From Diabrotica undecimpunctata (Eukaryota; Arthropoda; Insecta; Coleoptera; Chrysomelidae), in contig NC_092810.1 of NCBI RefSeq assembly GCF_040954645.1, forward strand, positions 7,424,185-7,488,184: DNA of 64,000 nt, in the 5' to 3' direction. Shown here piece by piece: positions 23,819-34,289 of this stretch. The notes under the pieces were generated by a model. It did not search any database, was not told where the DNA came from, and saw only the letters and a program-made list of their open reading frames with translations. Position numbers and translations under genes: made by a program. The stretch's first letter is position 1. The number at the start of each line of letters is the position of its first letter.

Positions 23819-24129
23819 TACAAGGAAACACATCAAAAAATGTATTATAACACCGTGACAAACTAGATGAATGAATTTATACTTTTATTATAGTAGTTAG
23901 CTGCAAATTATTTTTACATGATTGGTATTTTTGAAGATATCAGTGAAAATACCACACTGGCCTGCAAAGAAAGAAACGGAGAATGTCATGGTATTAGATT
24001 TACTTTTTAATTCATTTAAAAAGCGTTATTTGCATCCTGAAGTGAAAATTGGTGTATCAACCATCTATTTACGAATAGGAATATTCTTCATCTCGTCTTT
24101 TGGAACCTGGCTGATGATACCAAAAATCG

Positions 24130-25640
24130 AAATATAACACGTATAATAAAGCCACAAAAGATCATTTTTAGACATCTATTTTCAGGCATTCTCTGCAGGT
24201 GTCCATACCAGTTTAGTATTTTGGCTTCGATAGTATCTATTATGTCTAGGTCAATCTCCATTTCTCTCCTAATGTCTACGTTCCTCTCCCTATCAAGTCA
24301 AGTGTGCCGGCAACATCGTCTCCAATGGTTTACCATTACCAATTCCATTGCCTTAATTTTTTATTTGTTTTTTGGAATTAATTTCCTAAAGTTCAGCGCC
24401 GTAAACCCCAATACTTTCTATTATTGTTTTATAAATTCTTCTTTTATTTTCTTTGTTATTTTATTATTGAAGTTATACTTCAATACGCGCGCTCCGCGTT
24501 GGAAATTTGTATGGGAGTGAATCTGTGAAATCATTACATATGTAAGATAATGAGTAAGAGAGAGACAGAAGATATATTTTCTCTCTCTTCTTCTCTCGAA
24601 TATAAAAATGTTCTTTTTGTATATATAATTTAATATTATATATATTATATAAAGATATATATACATATAATATTATACATATAATAAAATATTTATTAAT
24701 ATTATTATTTATGTGATATGTTTTGTATTATTTATTAAATGTTCATAATTATATTAGTCTTTTGTATTTCAAAATAATAATCTCAATAAATCACTGTATG
24801 ATCCAGAACTGTCAATTTTGAAATACCTTTGTGTCATGTCCTCGGTAGTATTATAATTTTTATTGTATTATTATATGGAAATATGTTGCACTGTATTGTA
24901 GTGTATTTTTTTATGTATATTATTGTCATTTTTAAATACTTATGAATATTGCAGTTTAATTTGTATTGTATTATTCTATTAATAACAAAATAAACAATGA
25001 ATTTTACTGCAGAGTATGTGTAAAAAATTTTTGCATTCAACTCCTTTCATACATATATGAAAATAAAAATATACGTTTTCATCAAAATATTGATTCAATC
25101 CTTCATTGTTAGTAAGTTGTTATTAATTATGTTTCTCTTTCTGCTATGTCTTACCTATAGCATTACATATGTAATGATTGTGCAGATTGACTCCCAAATA
25201 AATTTGTAACGGCGAATGCGTGTATAGAAGTGTAACTTCCACCGGCAGTCCCACTGGACTGCCACACCCGTTTTTATTTCACAATAGTTCCTGAAGCTGT
25301 CTAGTGGCTGATCTTGCTTGGCGAATCCTAGAATGTATTTCTTCGTTACTCCCTGCTTTTGATGTTATTTGGACTCTCAAGTATTTGAAGGATCCAGTTG
25401 ATTTTATAGTTCCCATTTAAATTTTTTGTATTTCAAATACTCGGTTTTTTGTATATTAACTGTAAGGCCGCAGTTGGTGTACTCCTCTAGTTTTCTAAGT
25501 ATATTATAGTCTATATCGCCCTCGTCTTCAGCAAGAATGGCTTGGTCGTCATCTAGAGCGTCTCATTCAGATATATTTTGAAGAGTGTATGTGCGAAACT
25601 CCTTTTACCCTATGACGGTCGATATGTAATTAAGATATGA
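24130..25640 (-). mobile_element. LINE relic interrupted by a MITE
   Basis: Two minus-strand pieces in the right order flank the MITE at 24476-25232. The upstream piece (about 25640-25235) reads ILAEDEGDIDYNILRKLEEY, NCGLTVNIQKTEYLKY and IHSRIRQARSATRQLQEL. The downstream piece (about 24475-24130) reads RRIYKTIIESIGVYGAE, MELVMVNHWRRCCR and ILNWYGHLQRMPENRCLK. These are the RT thumb and C-terminal domain. The layout resembles the family at 29.9-31.4 kb. Stops are frequent. Confidence 0.7.
24476..25232. mobile_element. Mariner-type MITE, 757 bp, TA-flanked
   Basis: Imperfect terminal inverted repeats of about 70 bp (TACTTCAATACGCGCGCTCC at the left, CACTTCTATACACGCATTCG at the right, ending in a shared attacatatgtaa). 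TA is present on both flanks (24474-24475 and 25233-25234). The interior is AT-rich and non-coding. It sits inside a LINE relic. Confidence 0.75.
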
Positions 25641-26990
25641 TCAGTGGGCCTCAAACAGTGGGGCGTTAATATTTAATTCCGATCACTGGAAAAGTAAAAA
25701 TATTTAATTTCCTGTATTTTATGTTCAGTAATAATATTGGATTTTACGGTATCAAAGGCAAATAAAATGAATAATATGTATATACAGGGCGTGTTAAAAG
25801 AAGTGATAAAAGAAGAAATAATTTGTCGAAATCAAATGTTCATCAAGGTCTCTATAAGTCTCTATTTCGCGTAGAGTGAAAATTATACGAATGGTTTTGC
25901 ATGCAGTAAAATTGTAATTTAAAAGTATTTTTTAACAAAATTTAAAAGTGATATTTTAGTACTTTGTATATCTACTTTGAACATAAATTATCCTTAGCAC
26001 GGTAGTATTTGTTTCAGAAAAAAATTATAAAACAAGTAGGTGAAAGAAATTTACGTTAAATAACATTATGCTAGAATACTATTTATTAAAAAAATGTAAC
26101 AAAATATGCAAAACTATGAACAAAGGGTTAATGACACATATATTTATTTTATACCTAACATTTAGTAAAGTGTTAAACATTATGGGGAACACCAGTGCAG
26201 TTTACTGTACCTTTTTCTACAACGAAACGTTTTCTGAGAATTCCGTTAATCGTTTACAGGTGTATAGTAGAAATTCTCAATTTAGAAGAGTGATTTCATA
26301 GTTTAAACGCCGAATATCCTCAAATTTAACTGTACACAGCGGCCCTCGAAAACTACCCGTTTTCTCAATTGCAATTTGCGTTTCCTCATAAGAAATTACA
26401 GAATATATAACGTAGTAGACTTGACCAGAAGTTGTCGTACAGTGTAGCCAATTCTTGTTCACAAGTAGTAATTATGGTCATACAAAACCTGTATTCCTCC
26501 ACGCAGTGATTATTACCGTCATAAAAATACCAAAAAACATGATTTTTTCAATAGTAAAAATTAAGCACAAAATTGTAATGAAATAAATTTCATTTATATG
26601 TTCCGTTTCGTTACATATTTAAATTTATAAATAAAAAATCGATATTTTAAAACATTATTTTTCAATCGTTTGGCAACGTTGGAATTAGCGAGGAAACTCC
26701 GATTTAGAATTCCGGCCCATAAATATATATATACATAGCCATAAAACTAGTTTTTATTATTTTTTCGCCGAAGAAATGCCGATCAAGACATCAAAGATGG
26801 TTCATTTACATTGGCGTTTCTGAGGGTAGTGCATGTGTTGCATCTTGTGAGTATATTTTATGTGATAAGTTTGTAAACTTATTGTTGTCAATACTGTTTT
26901 ATCAATACTGTATTGTAGTATTGATAAAACGTGTTATTGATAATAAGAGTGTTATAGTTTGTCGTTTTATAGTAAATTTTTAGTTATATT
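25641..26990. other. AT-rich intergenic stretch
   Basis: No gene is recognised. A segment starting near 25793 (tatacagggcgtgttaaaag) has the look of a DNA-transposon end, but no matching inverted end was found. Confidence 0.35.
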
Positions 26991-28290
26991 CTCTGATTAT
27001 TGAAATACAATGGACGAAAAACCAAGTTGTTCCAAGAGAAGACAGCAAAATTCTGATTTTGATTCCAAAAATGAAAAGACGCAAAGGAGACGGAAAACGT
27101 CCGAAGAGAAGGTAATGATACGAAACGTTTATAAAGGAATTGTCGGCAGAAAAATTGCATTAAATGTTATCCAAGCGGTCGACATTTGTAGCAGTTTAAC
27201 AAAAGTATCCGTTAGCTGTATTTATCGTGTACTTGACACTGTATCGCTGTATGTATCGATGACGAGACAAGGAAAATTATACGTCGAAAAATTAATTCAT
27301 ATTATTTTCGGAGTGAAAACACTGAAAAAATTTTGTAAAACGCAACAGAAAAAGTATGCTATTAGAAAAAAAAATGAAATTATTCTGTGGAGAAGAAAAT
27401 ATTTAGAAGAAATACAAAAAATTCGCAGCACTGGACGCAAAATATATTATTTGAATGAAACCTGGATTAACGAAGATTATACAGTTGGAAAAGTTTGGCA
27501 AGATTTAAATGTCAAAAGTAAACTCGAAGCATTTATAGAAGGCAGGTCTACAGGATTAAAAGCTCTATCAGGAAAGGAGCGGCGTTTAATCATCACCCAC
27601 ATAGGAAGTGATACAGGGTTCCTTGATGATGGTTTGCTTCAATTTAAGTCGAAAAAAACAGGTGATTATCATGAATAAATGACTTCCGAAGTATTTGAGC
27701 GATGGTAAGAGAATCTTACCAAAATTGGAATCTGGGTCTGTGGTTGTTATGGACAATGCGCCATGTCATAGCCGCAGACTAGAACAATTACCGACGACGG
27801 CATGGCGGAAAGGGAGAATTCAAGAACGGCTAACAGAAAAGGGGATTGCATACGAAGAATCAATGCTCAAAATTCAGCTACTTGACATTGCACGGTTAAG
27901 GAAAAGTGAATATCTTAAATATGCTGTGGATGAAACTGCAAAAGATTATGGTGTCAAAGTTCTGCGTCTACCACCTTATCATTGAGAACTTAATCCCATT
28001 GAACTTATCTGGGCGCAAGTCAAAGGAGAAGTAGTACGCAATAACAAAACGTGCAAATTAAACGAAGTTAAGGAACTTTTGATTCAAGTAATCCTCCATG
28101 TAACTCCAGAGAAATATGCTAAATGTATAGGCCACATAATTAAAGAACATCGTATGTGGGAACTTGATACTCATGTCGAAGTTTTACTAGAGCCAATTAT
28201 AATTACACCAGGTGAAGATAATGACAGCGATAGCAGCACTGTAGTACAATGTATATCATATGTACAATCATATGTACAATAGTACAATGT
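26990..28290 (+). mobile_element. DDE_3 (IS630/Tc1-mariner type) transposase gene, inactivated
   Basis: Starts at ATG 27010. The plus-strand frames 27010-27678, 27695-27985 and 28079-28282 together give one transposase: a basic N-terminus with a helix-turn-helix-like part, YYLNETWINEDYTVGKVWQD, RRLIITHIGSDTG, SVVVMDNAPCHSRRLEQLPT, RLPPYH (stop) ELNPIELIWAQVK, and MWELDTHVEVLLEPIIITPG. The first catalytic Asp (usual DETW) is Asn, one frameshift lies near 27.68 kb and a stop interrupts PPYHxELNP. No terminal inverted repeats were identified. A second fragment of the family is at 35.13 kb. Confidence 0.88.
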
Positions 28291-28616
28291 TTTGTTACAT
28301 CAAAAATTATTTTTATTTTGTTTTTATAGAATTTTATTTTGTTTTATAGGATTTTATTTTGTCTTGTTTTATACTGTTTAAGTGTTTTGTTCATTTTATT
28401 TAATGGAACAATATGGCTCTTGGCGAACACCCATTTAAAAAAAAGTAAAGCGCCACAAGACATACCTCTGGGGTGGTGTGGAAATTGTCTTAAAATTTGT
28501 TTTAAAAAAATTTCATTGTGTAACTCTTTAAGGATGGGTCATGTCAAAATACGTTTTAGCGTAACTTCCGCGACAGCCGGGTGTCATCAGTAAGTTTTAT
28601 GCAAAATTACTTGTTT

Positions 28617-29215
28617 TTTATAGCTTTTTGTTTGTGGCATTATGTATTTTAAGGAGACTGTAGGGAATAAGCCACAAAATATAAAGAGATCTATATAAAG
28701 AGATCGTTTTTAAATATACAAGTGATAGTAATATTTATTTTTCTATGGCTTTTTGCTTGCCGTTCTGTATATTTAGAAATATTGTTGGGAATAAGTAACA
28801 ATATATTTAATTGAAATGTTTAATTTACTGACGTTTTGATCTCTATATAAAGAGATCGTTTACAAATATACAAATGATAGATATATTTATTTTTCTGTGC
28901 CATTCCTTGTGCCTTTCTTTTTGCTTGTGCCATTCCGTATTTTTAGGGAGAATGTTGGAAATAAGCCACAATACATCTATTTACATGTTTATTTTACTGA
29001 CTTTTCGATCTCTATTCCAGAGGCCGTTTTTAAAGTTAATAAAAAAAAAAAGAAAATAAATAATATAAGATTATATAAATATATAATAATAAACAAATGA
29101 AATAAATATAACTATAATTTATATCTTTGAAAACGGTCTTTGGATATAGAGATGGAAACTTCAGTAAAACCTGCAGATAAATATATTGTGGCCTATTTTG
29201 AACAATAATATTTAA
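28617..29215. repeat. Tandem and inverted Penelope-type terminal repeats
   Basis: Three diverged direct units begin near 28617, 28741 and 28892, each with 'ggaataagccacaat' or a variant, followed in the later units by 'ttactgacgttttgatctct' and a gatcgtttt tail. A fourth copy is inverted at about 29127-29215, so 28990-29040 and 29127-29175 form a large hairpin. The tail pattern resembles the 3' ends of Penelope-like elements (family knowledge). A single copy of the same repeat is at 44150-44235. Confidence 0.6.
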
Positions 29216-29569
29216 ACAATATAATTAACGTTGAAATAAAAGTGAGTGTACGCCACTGGATTTTCATACGTCTTTCCCCACTTCTCCGCCTTCAAGCGAT
29301 GAATCACTCTCCCAAATAGTGAAATTAGAGTTTAGGTACCCTCACACACCAAAATCTATAAAAATCTTACAAGGCGTTTCCGTGATAATCATCTTTTCAT
29401 ACATAAAATTCATTTGTGTATGTAGGCACCATTACCGCCAACATAAAAGCAGATGTAAATTAAAATACTCGCAATGATGTTACATAAATACAATATTCTA
29501 GAGGTTTTAATAAAAAAACATACCGTAATATTGCTGGTTTTATATCCGTATCTCTTTTTATAACATTTT

Positions 29570-29830
29570 TAATAGTTAAAGTAAAAATTTTACGTTACAA
29601 AATCCAATTATAAAAATTTTAAAACTACATAACAAATCAGTATATAAAAAATGATAACAATGGTCAATAATTTTATTATCATGTTTCTTATCTACATTGT
29701 TAAAAATAATATCCGTTGTTACTTACTTCTAAAATTAAAAAACGAATAGATAATTCCGAGGGCATATATTATAGAAGGGACTTATATTTCTACAAATATT
29801 TCCTAATTCAAACACCTTTGACGGTGGATA
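29570..29830 (+). repeat. Dispersed repeat family, copy 2
   Basis: Shares 'ttacaaaatccaattataaa', 'ttattatcatgtttcttatc', 'aaattaaaaaacgaatagat' and 'tctacaaatatttcctaatt' with the copies at 17.85 and 40.98 kb. Non-coding. Confidence 0.6.
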
Positions 29831-29869
29831 CTTCGCTCGTTCTAGAAGTGTGCATACTTCGCTGTAAAA

Positions 29870-31450
29870 TTACCTGTAGCAGTTTCCCAAGCTACCAAAA
29901 CCAAGATAGAATTTCAATAGTCGGCTCGCCAATAAGATTAACAAGAGAGCAAAATTAAAAATGTGTGTAAACAGCTGAAGAGGAACAAAGCACCCGGACC
30001 AGGGAATATACCCGGGGAATTGTTTAAGTACGCAACGAACAAATTGTACGAATATCTTCGACAACTATTTCAAGAATGCATAAACACAAGCGAAATCCCT
30101 ACGGAATGGAAGATATCATACCTTAGTACTATACATAAAAAGGGTGATAAAAATAATTGTGAAAATGACCGAGGAATAGCTGTAACCGGATCTATGAGTC
30201 GAATATATGGAAAGGTTTTAAAGAACCGACTCGAGAGAGAATACTTAGATTATGAAGCAGAAGAACAAGCAGGATTTCGTACGGGTCGATCCACTATTGA
30301 CCACATTTTCTCCTTAATCCAGATAATAGAAAAAAAGATGGCACGAAATCAAGAGATTCATATGTTGTTCGTCGATCTACGGAAAGCCTACGACAGCGTT
30401 CCACTGAAGAAGCTGTGGCAATCAATGGAAAGCACAAATATTAATATAGAATTAATAAAAGCCGTCAAAGTGCTATACAACCAACCAATAACAGAAATAA
30501 AAGCAGGGAAACAAATGACAACAGGGTTTATAACATCGCAAGGATTAAAGCAAGGATGCTGTCTGTCTCCCACTTTATTTAAAATATACCTCGAAAGTGC
30601 TTTAAAAAGATGGAAACAAAAATGCAGGAGAATGGGGATACCGCTCACCAACACTATGGTATACACGCTCAACTTTGCAGACGATCAAGTAATAATGGCT
30701 CAAGATTATGACGATTTAAACTATATGGTACGAAAATTAATTGAAGAGTATGATATATGGGGTTTAGAAGTAAATACAAAGAAAACCGAATACCTGTGCA
30801 TTGGAGTAGAACAAAAAGATCTCATATTAGACGATAACACCACGATAAAGCACTGCTGTGACTACAAATATCTAGGTATCACTATTTCACAAGATGGAAC
30901 ATTAGACAAAGCCATAAGAGAGAGAAATACGTCAGGGAAAAAAGCCATCACAATGTTAAACAGCATTTTATGGGACCAATCTATCAGCAAAGAAAATAAA
31001 AAGAGGATATATGAGACTATAGTAAAAAGTATCACTTTGTACAGCTGTGAGGTATGGCCACTGAAAGAAAGAACACTGGCAACGCTAAAAGCGATGGAAA
31101 TGGATTTTTGGAGAAGAGCTGCAGGAAGATCTAGAAGAGAAAGGATTACCAACGAACGCATTAGAGAAATAATGGGAATCAAACGAACAATCACAGATGA
31201 CCTAACAACAAAACAACTTATCTGGTTCGGACACATACAAAGAATGGATGAACGAATGCCAAAAGAAATATTAAAATGACAACCAGAAGAAAAGAGAAAA
31301 CAAGGTAGACCGAGAAAAAGTTGGAGCGAAGGAATAAATAAAGAACTGAGAGAGAGAGCCATAGAAGAAGACCTATGGAACAACCGGACTAAGTGGCGAT
31401 TGGAAGTCGGAAAACGGCGGAGAATGTTATAAACCGACAAGTAGTAGTAG
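29870..31450 (+). mobile_element. LINE with a long RT frame between the PDI paralogues
   Basis: The coding part starts by about 29930 (RLTREQ, then a frame break) and runs to a final stop at about 31432 after one in-frame stop near 31279. The 3' end is a GTAGTAGTAG tail. The endonuclease domain is missing (5' truncation). The flanking TSD is not obvious. Confidence 0.85.
29963..31279 (+). CDS. LINE reverse transcriptase (438 codons)
   Basis: Reads KRNKAPGPGNIPGELFKYAT, EQAGFRTGRSTIDHIFSLIQ, LFVDLRKAYDSVPLKKLWQS (motif A with Asp), SQGLKQGCCLSPTLFKIYLE, NFADDQVIMAQDYDDLNYM (catalytic FADD intact), KYLGITIS, EVWPLKERTLATLKAMEMDF and WFGHIQRMDERMPKEILK, then one stop and a further QPEEKRKQGRPRKSW tail. 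RT catalytic residues are all present. Only the C-terminal nonsense codon and the missing endonuclease make it defective. Confidence 0.88.
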   Translation: MCKQLKRNKAPGPGNIPGELFKYATNKLYEYLRQLFQECINTSEIPTEWKISYLSTIHKKGDKNNCENDRGIAVTGSMSRIYGKVLKNRLEREYLDYEAEEQAGFRTGRSTIDHIFSLIQIIEKKMARNQEIHMLFVDLRKAYDSVPLKKLWQSMESTNINIELIKAVKVLYNQPITEIKAGKQMTTGFITSQGLKQGCCLSPTLFKIYLESALKRWKQKCRRMGIPLTNTMVYTLNFADDQVIMAQDYDDLNYMVRKLIEEYDIWGLEVNTKKTEYLCIGVEQKDLILDDNTTIKHCCDYKYLGITISQDGTLDKAIRERNTSGKKAITMLNSILWDQSISKENKKRIYETIVKSITLYSCEVWPLKERTLATLKAMEMDFWRRAAGRSRRERITNERIREIMGIKRTITDDLTTKQLIWFGHIQRMDERMPKEILK

Positions 31451-31700
31451 TATAGCCCGAAGCCCGCCGAATTCATCGCCTGTGAAAACGATGATTTTCA
31501 CTGACTAGCCGTGAAGCTTCTGTGTAAGCGTAACACAGAGATGGATAGACGTTTTATTCTCTTTTAAAGCGAAAATTTAAAGCGCCTCTCAGCTAGTACG
31601 AGGAGCACAAAATAATTACTTCAGAGAGAATGAACTAAAACTTCGGAGAGAATATAAAAAATAACACAATTATGAAATAATTAATTTATAACATTACATA

Positions 31701-32665
31701 ATTTATTATTGTACATTTGAAGAGGTTAGGCGGCGCCTACCTTGCCTTTTGGTTTTCAGAACGTATTTTTTTTATTAAAAATATAAGATTTCTTAACTTC
31801 CCACTTTCAGTTAAAATATGGCACCATTTTTTTTTGTTTTTCTTCTTATATGTGATAATTTCGTCGTCTGTATGCAACAGTGGCACAACACAAAAACAGG
31901 TAATTTTTCAAAACAGGAGTTTAAAGTTTTTGTGTCAATAATTTTGTCTTATTTGTTTTACTACATGGATTGGAATTTAAAAAAAAAATAAATTTTGGTT
32001 TATTTGGGAGAGCGTTAGGTATCCTTTAATGAATTGTAACACAGACTTTTAAATTCAACCCTTATTTTGAGTTGTGTCACTATTGCACATCAACATTTTG
32101 TCTTTAAAGATTAAATTTATATTTCCCATTGACCAATATTTTTCAAAGATCTGTGTTCTTCCTTATACAATATTCAATATAATACAATTTCTTAACAATA
32201 AATAATTTATTATTGTACATTTGAAGAGGTTCGGTGGCACCTACCTTGCCTTTTGGTTTTCAGAACGTATTTTTTTATTAAAGATATAAGTTTTCCTTAC
32301 TTCCCACTTTCAGTTAAAATAAGGCGCCATTTTTTTGTTTTTCTTATATGTGATAATTTCGTCGGCTGTATGCAACAGTGGCACAACACAAAAACAGGTA
32401 ATTTTTCAAAACAGGAGTTTAAAGTTTTTGTGCCAATAATTTTGTCTTATTTGTTTTACTACATGGATTGGAATTTTTGAAAAAAATAAATTTTAGTTTA
32501 TTTGGGAGAGCGTTAGCTATCCTTTAATGAATTGTAACACAGGCTTTTAAATTCAACCCTTATTTTGAGTTGTGTCACTATTGCACATCAACATTTTGTC
32601 TTTCAAGATTAAATTTATATTTCCCATTGACCAATATTTTTCAAAGATCTGTGTTCTTTCTTGCA
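31701..32665. repeat. Tandem duplication, ~505-bp unit, two copies
   Basis: Units start at about 31701 and 32205 (atttattattgtacatttga in both) and are nearly identical through 'cagtggcacaacacaaaaac', 'gttttactacatggattgga' and 'gaccaatatttttcaaagat'. The duplication includes part of the pseudogene coding sequence, so the IFEKYW motif appears twice. High similarity implies a recent event. Confidence 0.85.
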
Positions 32666-33120
32666 ACGTGAATTTTTCATCACATTTCAGTCTACATGGA
32701 TTGCAAGATGGACCTAAACTGCGAGCCTGTACAAGATTACCGTTAACATTGGTGTATTTTTAGCCTGTATTTTTAAGAAACTTTCTTTTCCATTGGTCCA
32801 GACAAGCCTTTTTTTCCTACTTTTAGGTTTATTAATTGTCACGTCTTCTGATACTTTACTCTCCACATTTGCATCAGAGACCTCTTTAAATGTAGACGAT
32901 ACACCATCATCATTCACGTAATAAGGGTCCACATCAGAACTAAAATGGATTTATTTTTTGTTTAAACCGGTATATATAATCAAAAAATCGTCTAAAGTTT
33001 TCTACTAAATCGATTATTTGGAATTATACATTAAAATAATATTGATATTATTACTTACATTACTCTTGCTCGAGATAGGATTAATTCCCTTCTTTTCTGA
33101 TAACCGTTTGGATCTGACAT
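31701..33120 (-). pseudogene. Decayed spliced gene of an unnamed insect family
   Basis: The minus strand starts MSDPNGYQKRRELILSRARV (33059-33120), has a gtaagt donor, and rejoins in phase at 32939 (ttttag acceptor) with SDVDPYYVNDDGVSS, KPKSRKKRLVWTNGKESF and, after a frameshift, VQARSLGPSCNPCRLKCDEK and RTQIFEKYWSMGNINL. The CNPCRLKC motif followed by an IFxxYW motif occurs in a widespread insect protein family of unknown function, often in many copies (from memory). Downstream the frame is broken by stops and by a tandem duplication. I cannot tell whether the family is host or transposon-derived. Confidence 0.45.
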
Positions 33121-33908
33121 TTTTAAAACAATTTATTCCTTTTATTTATTGTGACATAAGTCCAAAATTCTCAATGATACAGTTTGAAAATATCTGAAAT
33201 TGTCTGCTGTAGTGGCACAACTCAAAAGTGCCGTTATTGCATAGAAACTTGACATCTACAGGGTTCGACTTCCACTGCAAAACTAAAAAGAGCCAGAACT
33301 GCAAGAAACAATTTATGTCAACCGACAACATGTCATAACGACACTAGTGACGTCCAGCGGACTTTTTGCTGTTATTATTGTGCCAGTTTTGCAGGTCAAG
33401 CCGTCTGGTGATATTAACTCAATTTTGTCAATTTTTGAGTTAAGCCGCTATTGCATACAGCCGACGATTTGTTCTGTTGAATCAAATTCCAATTCCAAAA
33501 GCTAGTTTCGAACCCACGACCCGCTCTCCACCAACCATCTAGCTGCCATTGGTATACTGTTAATAAGATGGTAAAATAATACCAAGTATTGTGAGTGGTA
33601 GCCGCATTTAATATTATTTATACATAATTCCACAAAATATATTATCAACTTTATAAAAAACTGTTCAAAGGATTTACAACTGTCAACAATGACAGCACGG
33701 AACACAACCAGTCTCATACATTCTCCAGTAAATGAAGAGTTAATTATTTCCTATTCCGATAATATAAATAAATCTAAATCCTGAACAAATCATGCGAAAC
33801 TGACAAAACGATAATAGTAAAAAAAATCACAAAAATCTGTACAAAACAAATCTAAAAAAATATAAGTAAAGTTCTTTATAGTTAAACTAACAAATGCACT
33901 TTAACGCT
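33121..33908. other. Intergenic stretch and 3' UTR of PDI copy B
   Basis: No gene is recognised. 33.7-33.9 kb aligns with the 3' flank of PDI A. 'tattgcatacagccgacga' at about 33450 is an inverted match to the 505-bp repeat units. Confidence 0.4.
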
Positions 33909-34289
33909 CTACAACTCATCTTTCTTGGAAGCATCATCGTCTTCAGCATCTTCTTCGGCAGAATCTTCGGAGTCATCTTTACCGCCAGATTCTACGAATT
34001 TAGCAAGGCCTTCGAATGTTCTTGGGCCGAGGTATTCAATGGCTTCGTTACTTCCTTTGGTGTACAATTTGATGGTTGGGTAGTTAACAACTTTGGTGTG
34101 TTCTAATTCGTTTGCAGTGGAGTCCATTTTGGCGATAACGACGTCGCTGTTGTCCTTGAAGTGTTCTCCGAGTTTGTCGTAGATGGGAGCGAGGTTCTTG
34201 CAGTGACCGCACCATGGAGCGTAGAATTCTACGAGGACGTCCTTTGAGCTGTCAAGAGCGACACTATCGAAATTGCTGCTAACCAATAC
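33909..34289 (-). CDS. Pdi: PDI copy B exon 6: a' domain and KDEL
   Basis: Codes residues 372-497: [33 protein letters not shown], and an acidic run ending SKKDEL. The stop TAG is at 33909-33911. Confidence 0.96.
   Translation of the reverse strand, partial: VLVSSNFDSVALDSSKDVLVEFYAPWCGHCKNLAPIYDKLGEHFKDNSDVVIAKMDSTANELEHTKVVNYPTIKLYTKGSNEAIEYLGPRTFEGLAKFVESGGKDDSEDSAEEDAEDDDASKKDEL

Noticed and set aside
28617..29040. CRISPR-like array
   Set aside because: Units are long, diverged and lack uniform spacers, and the DNA is eukaryotic.
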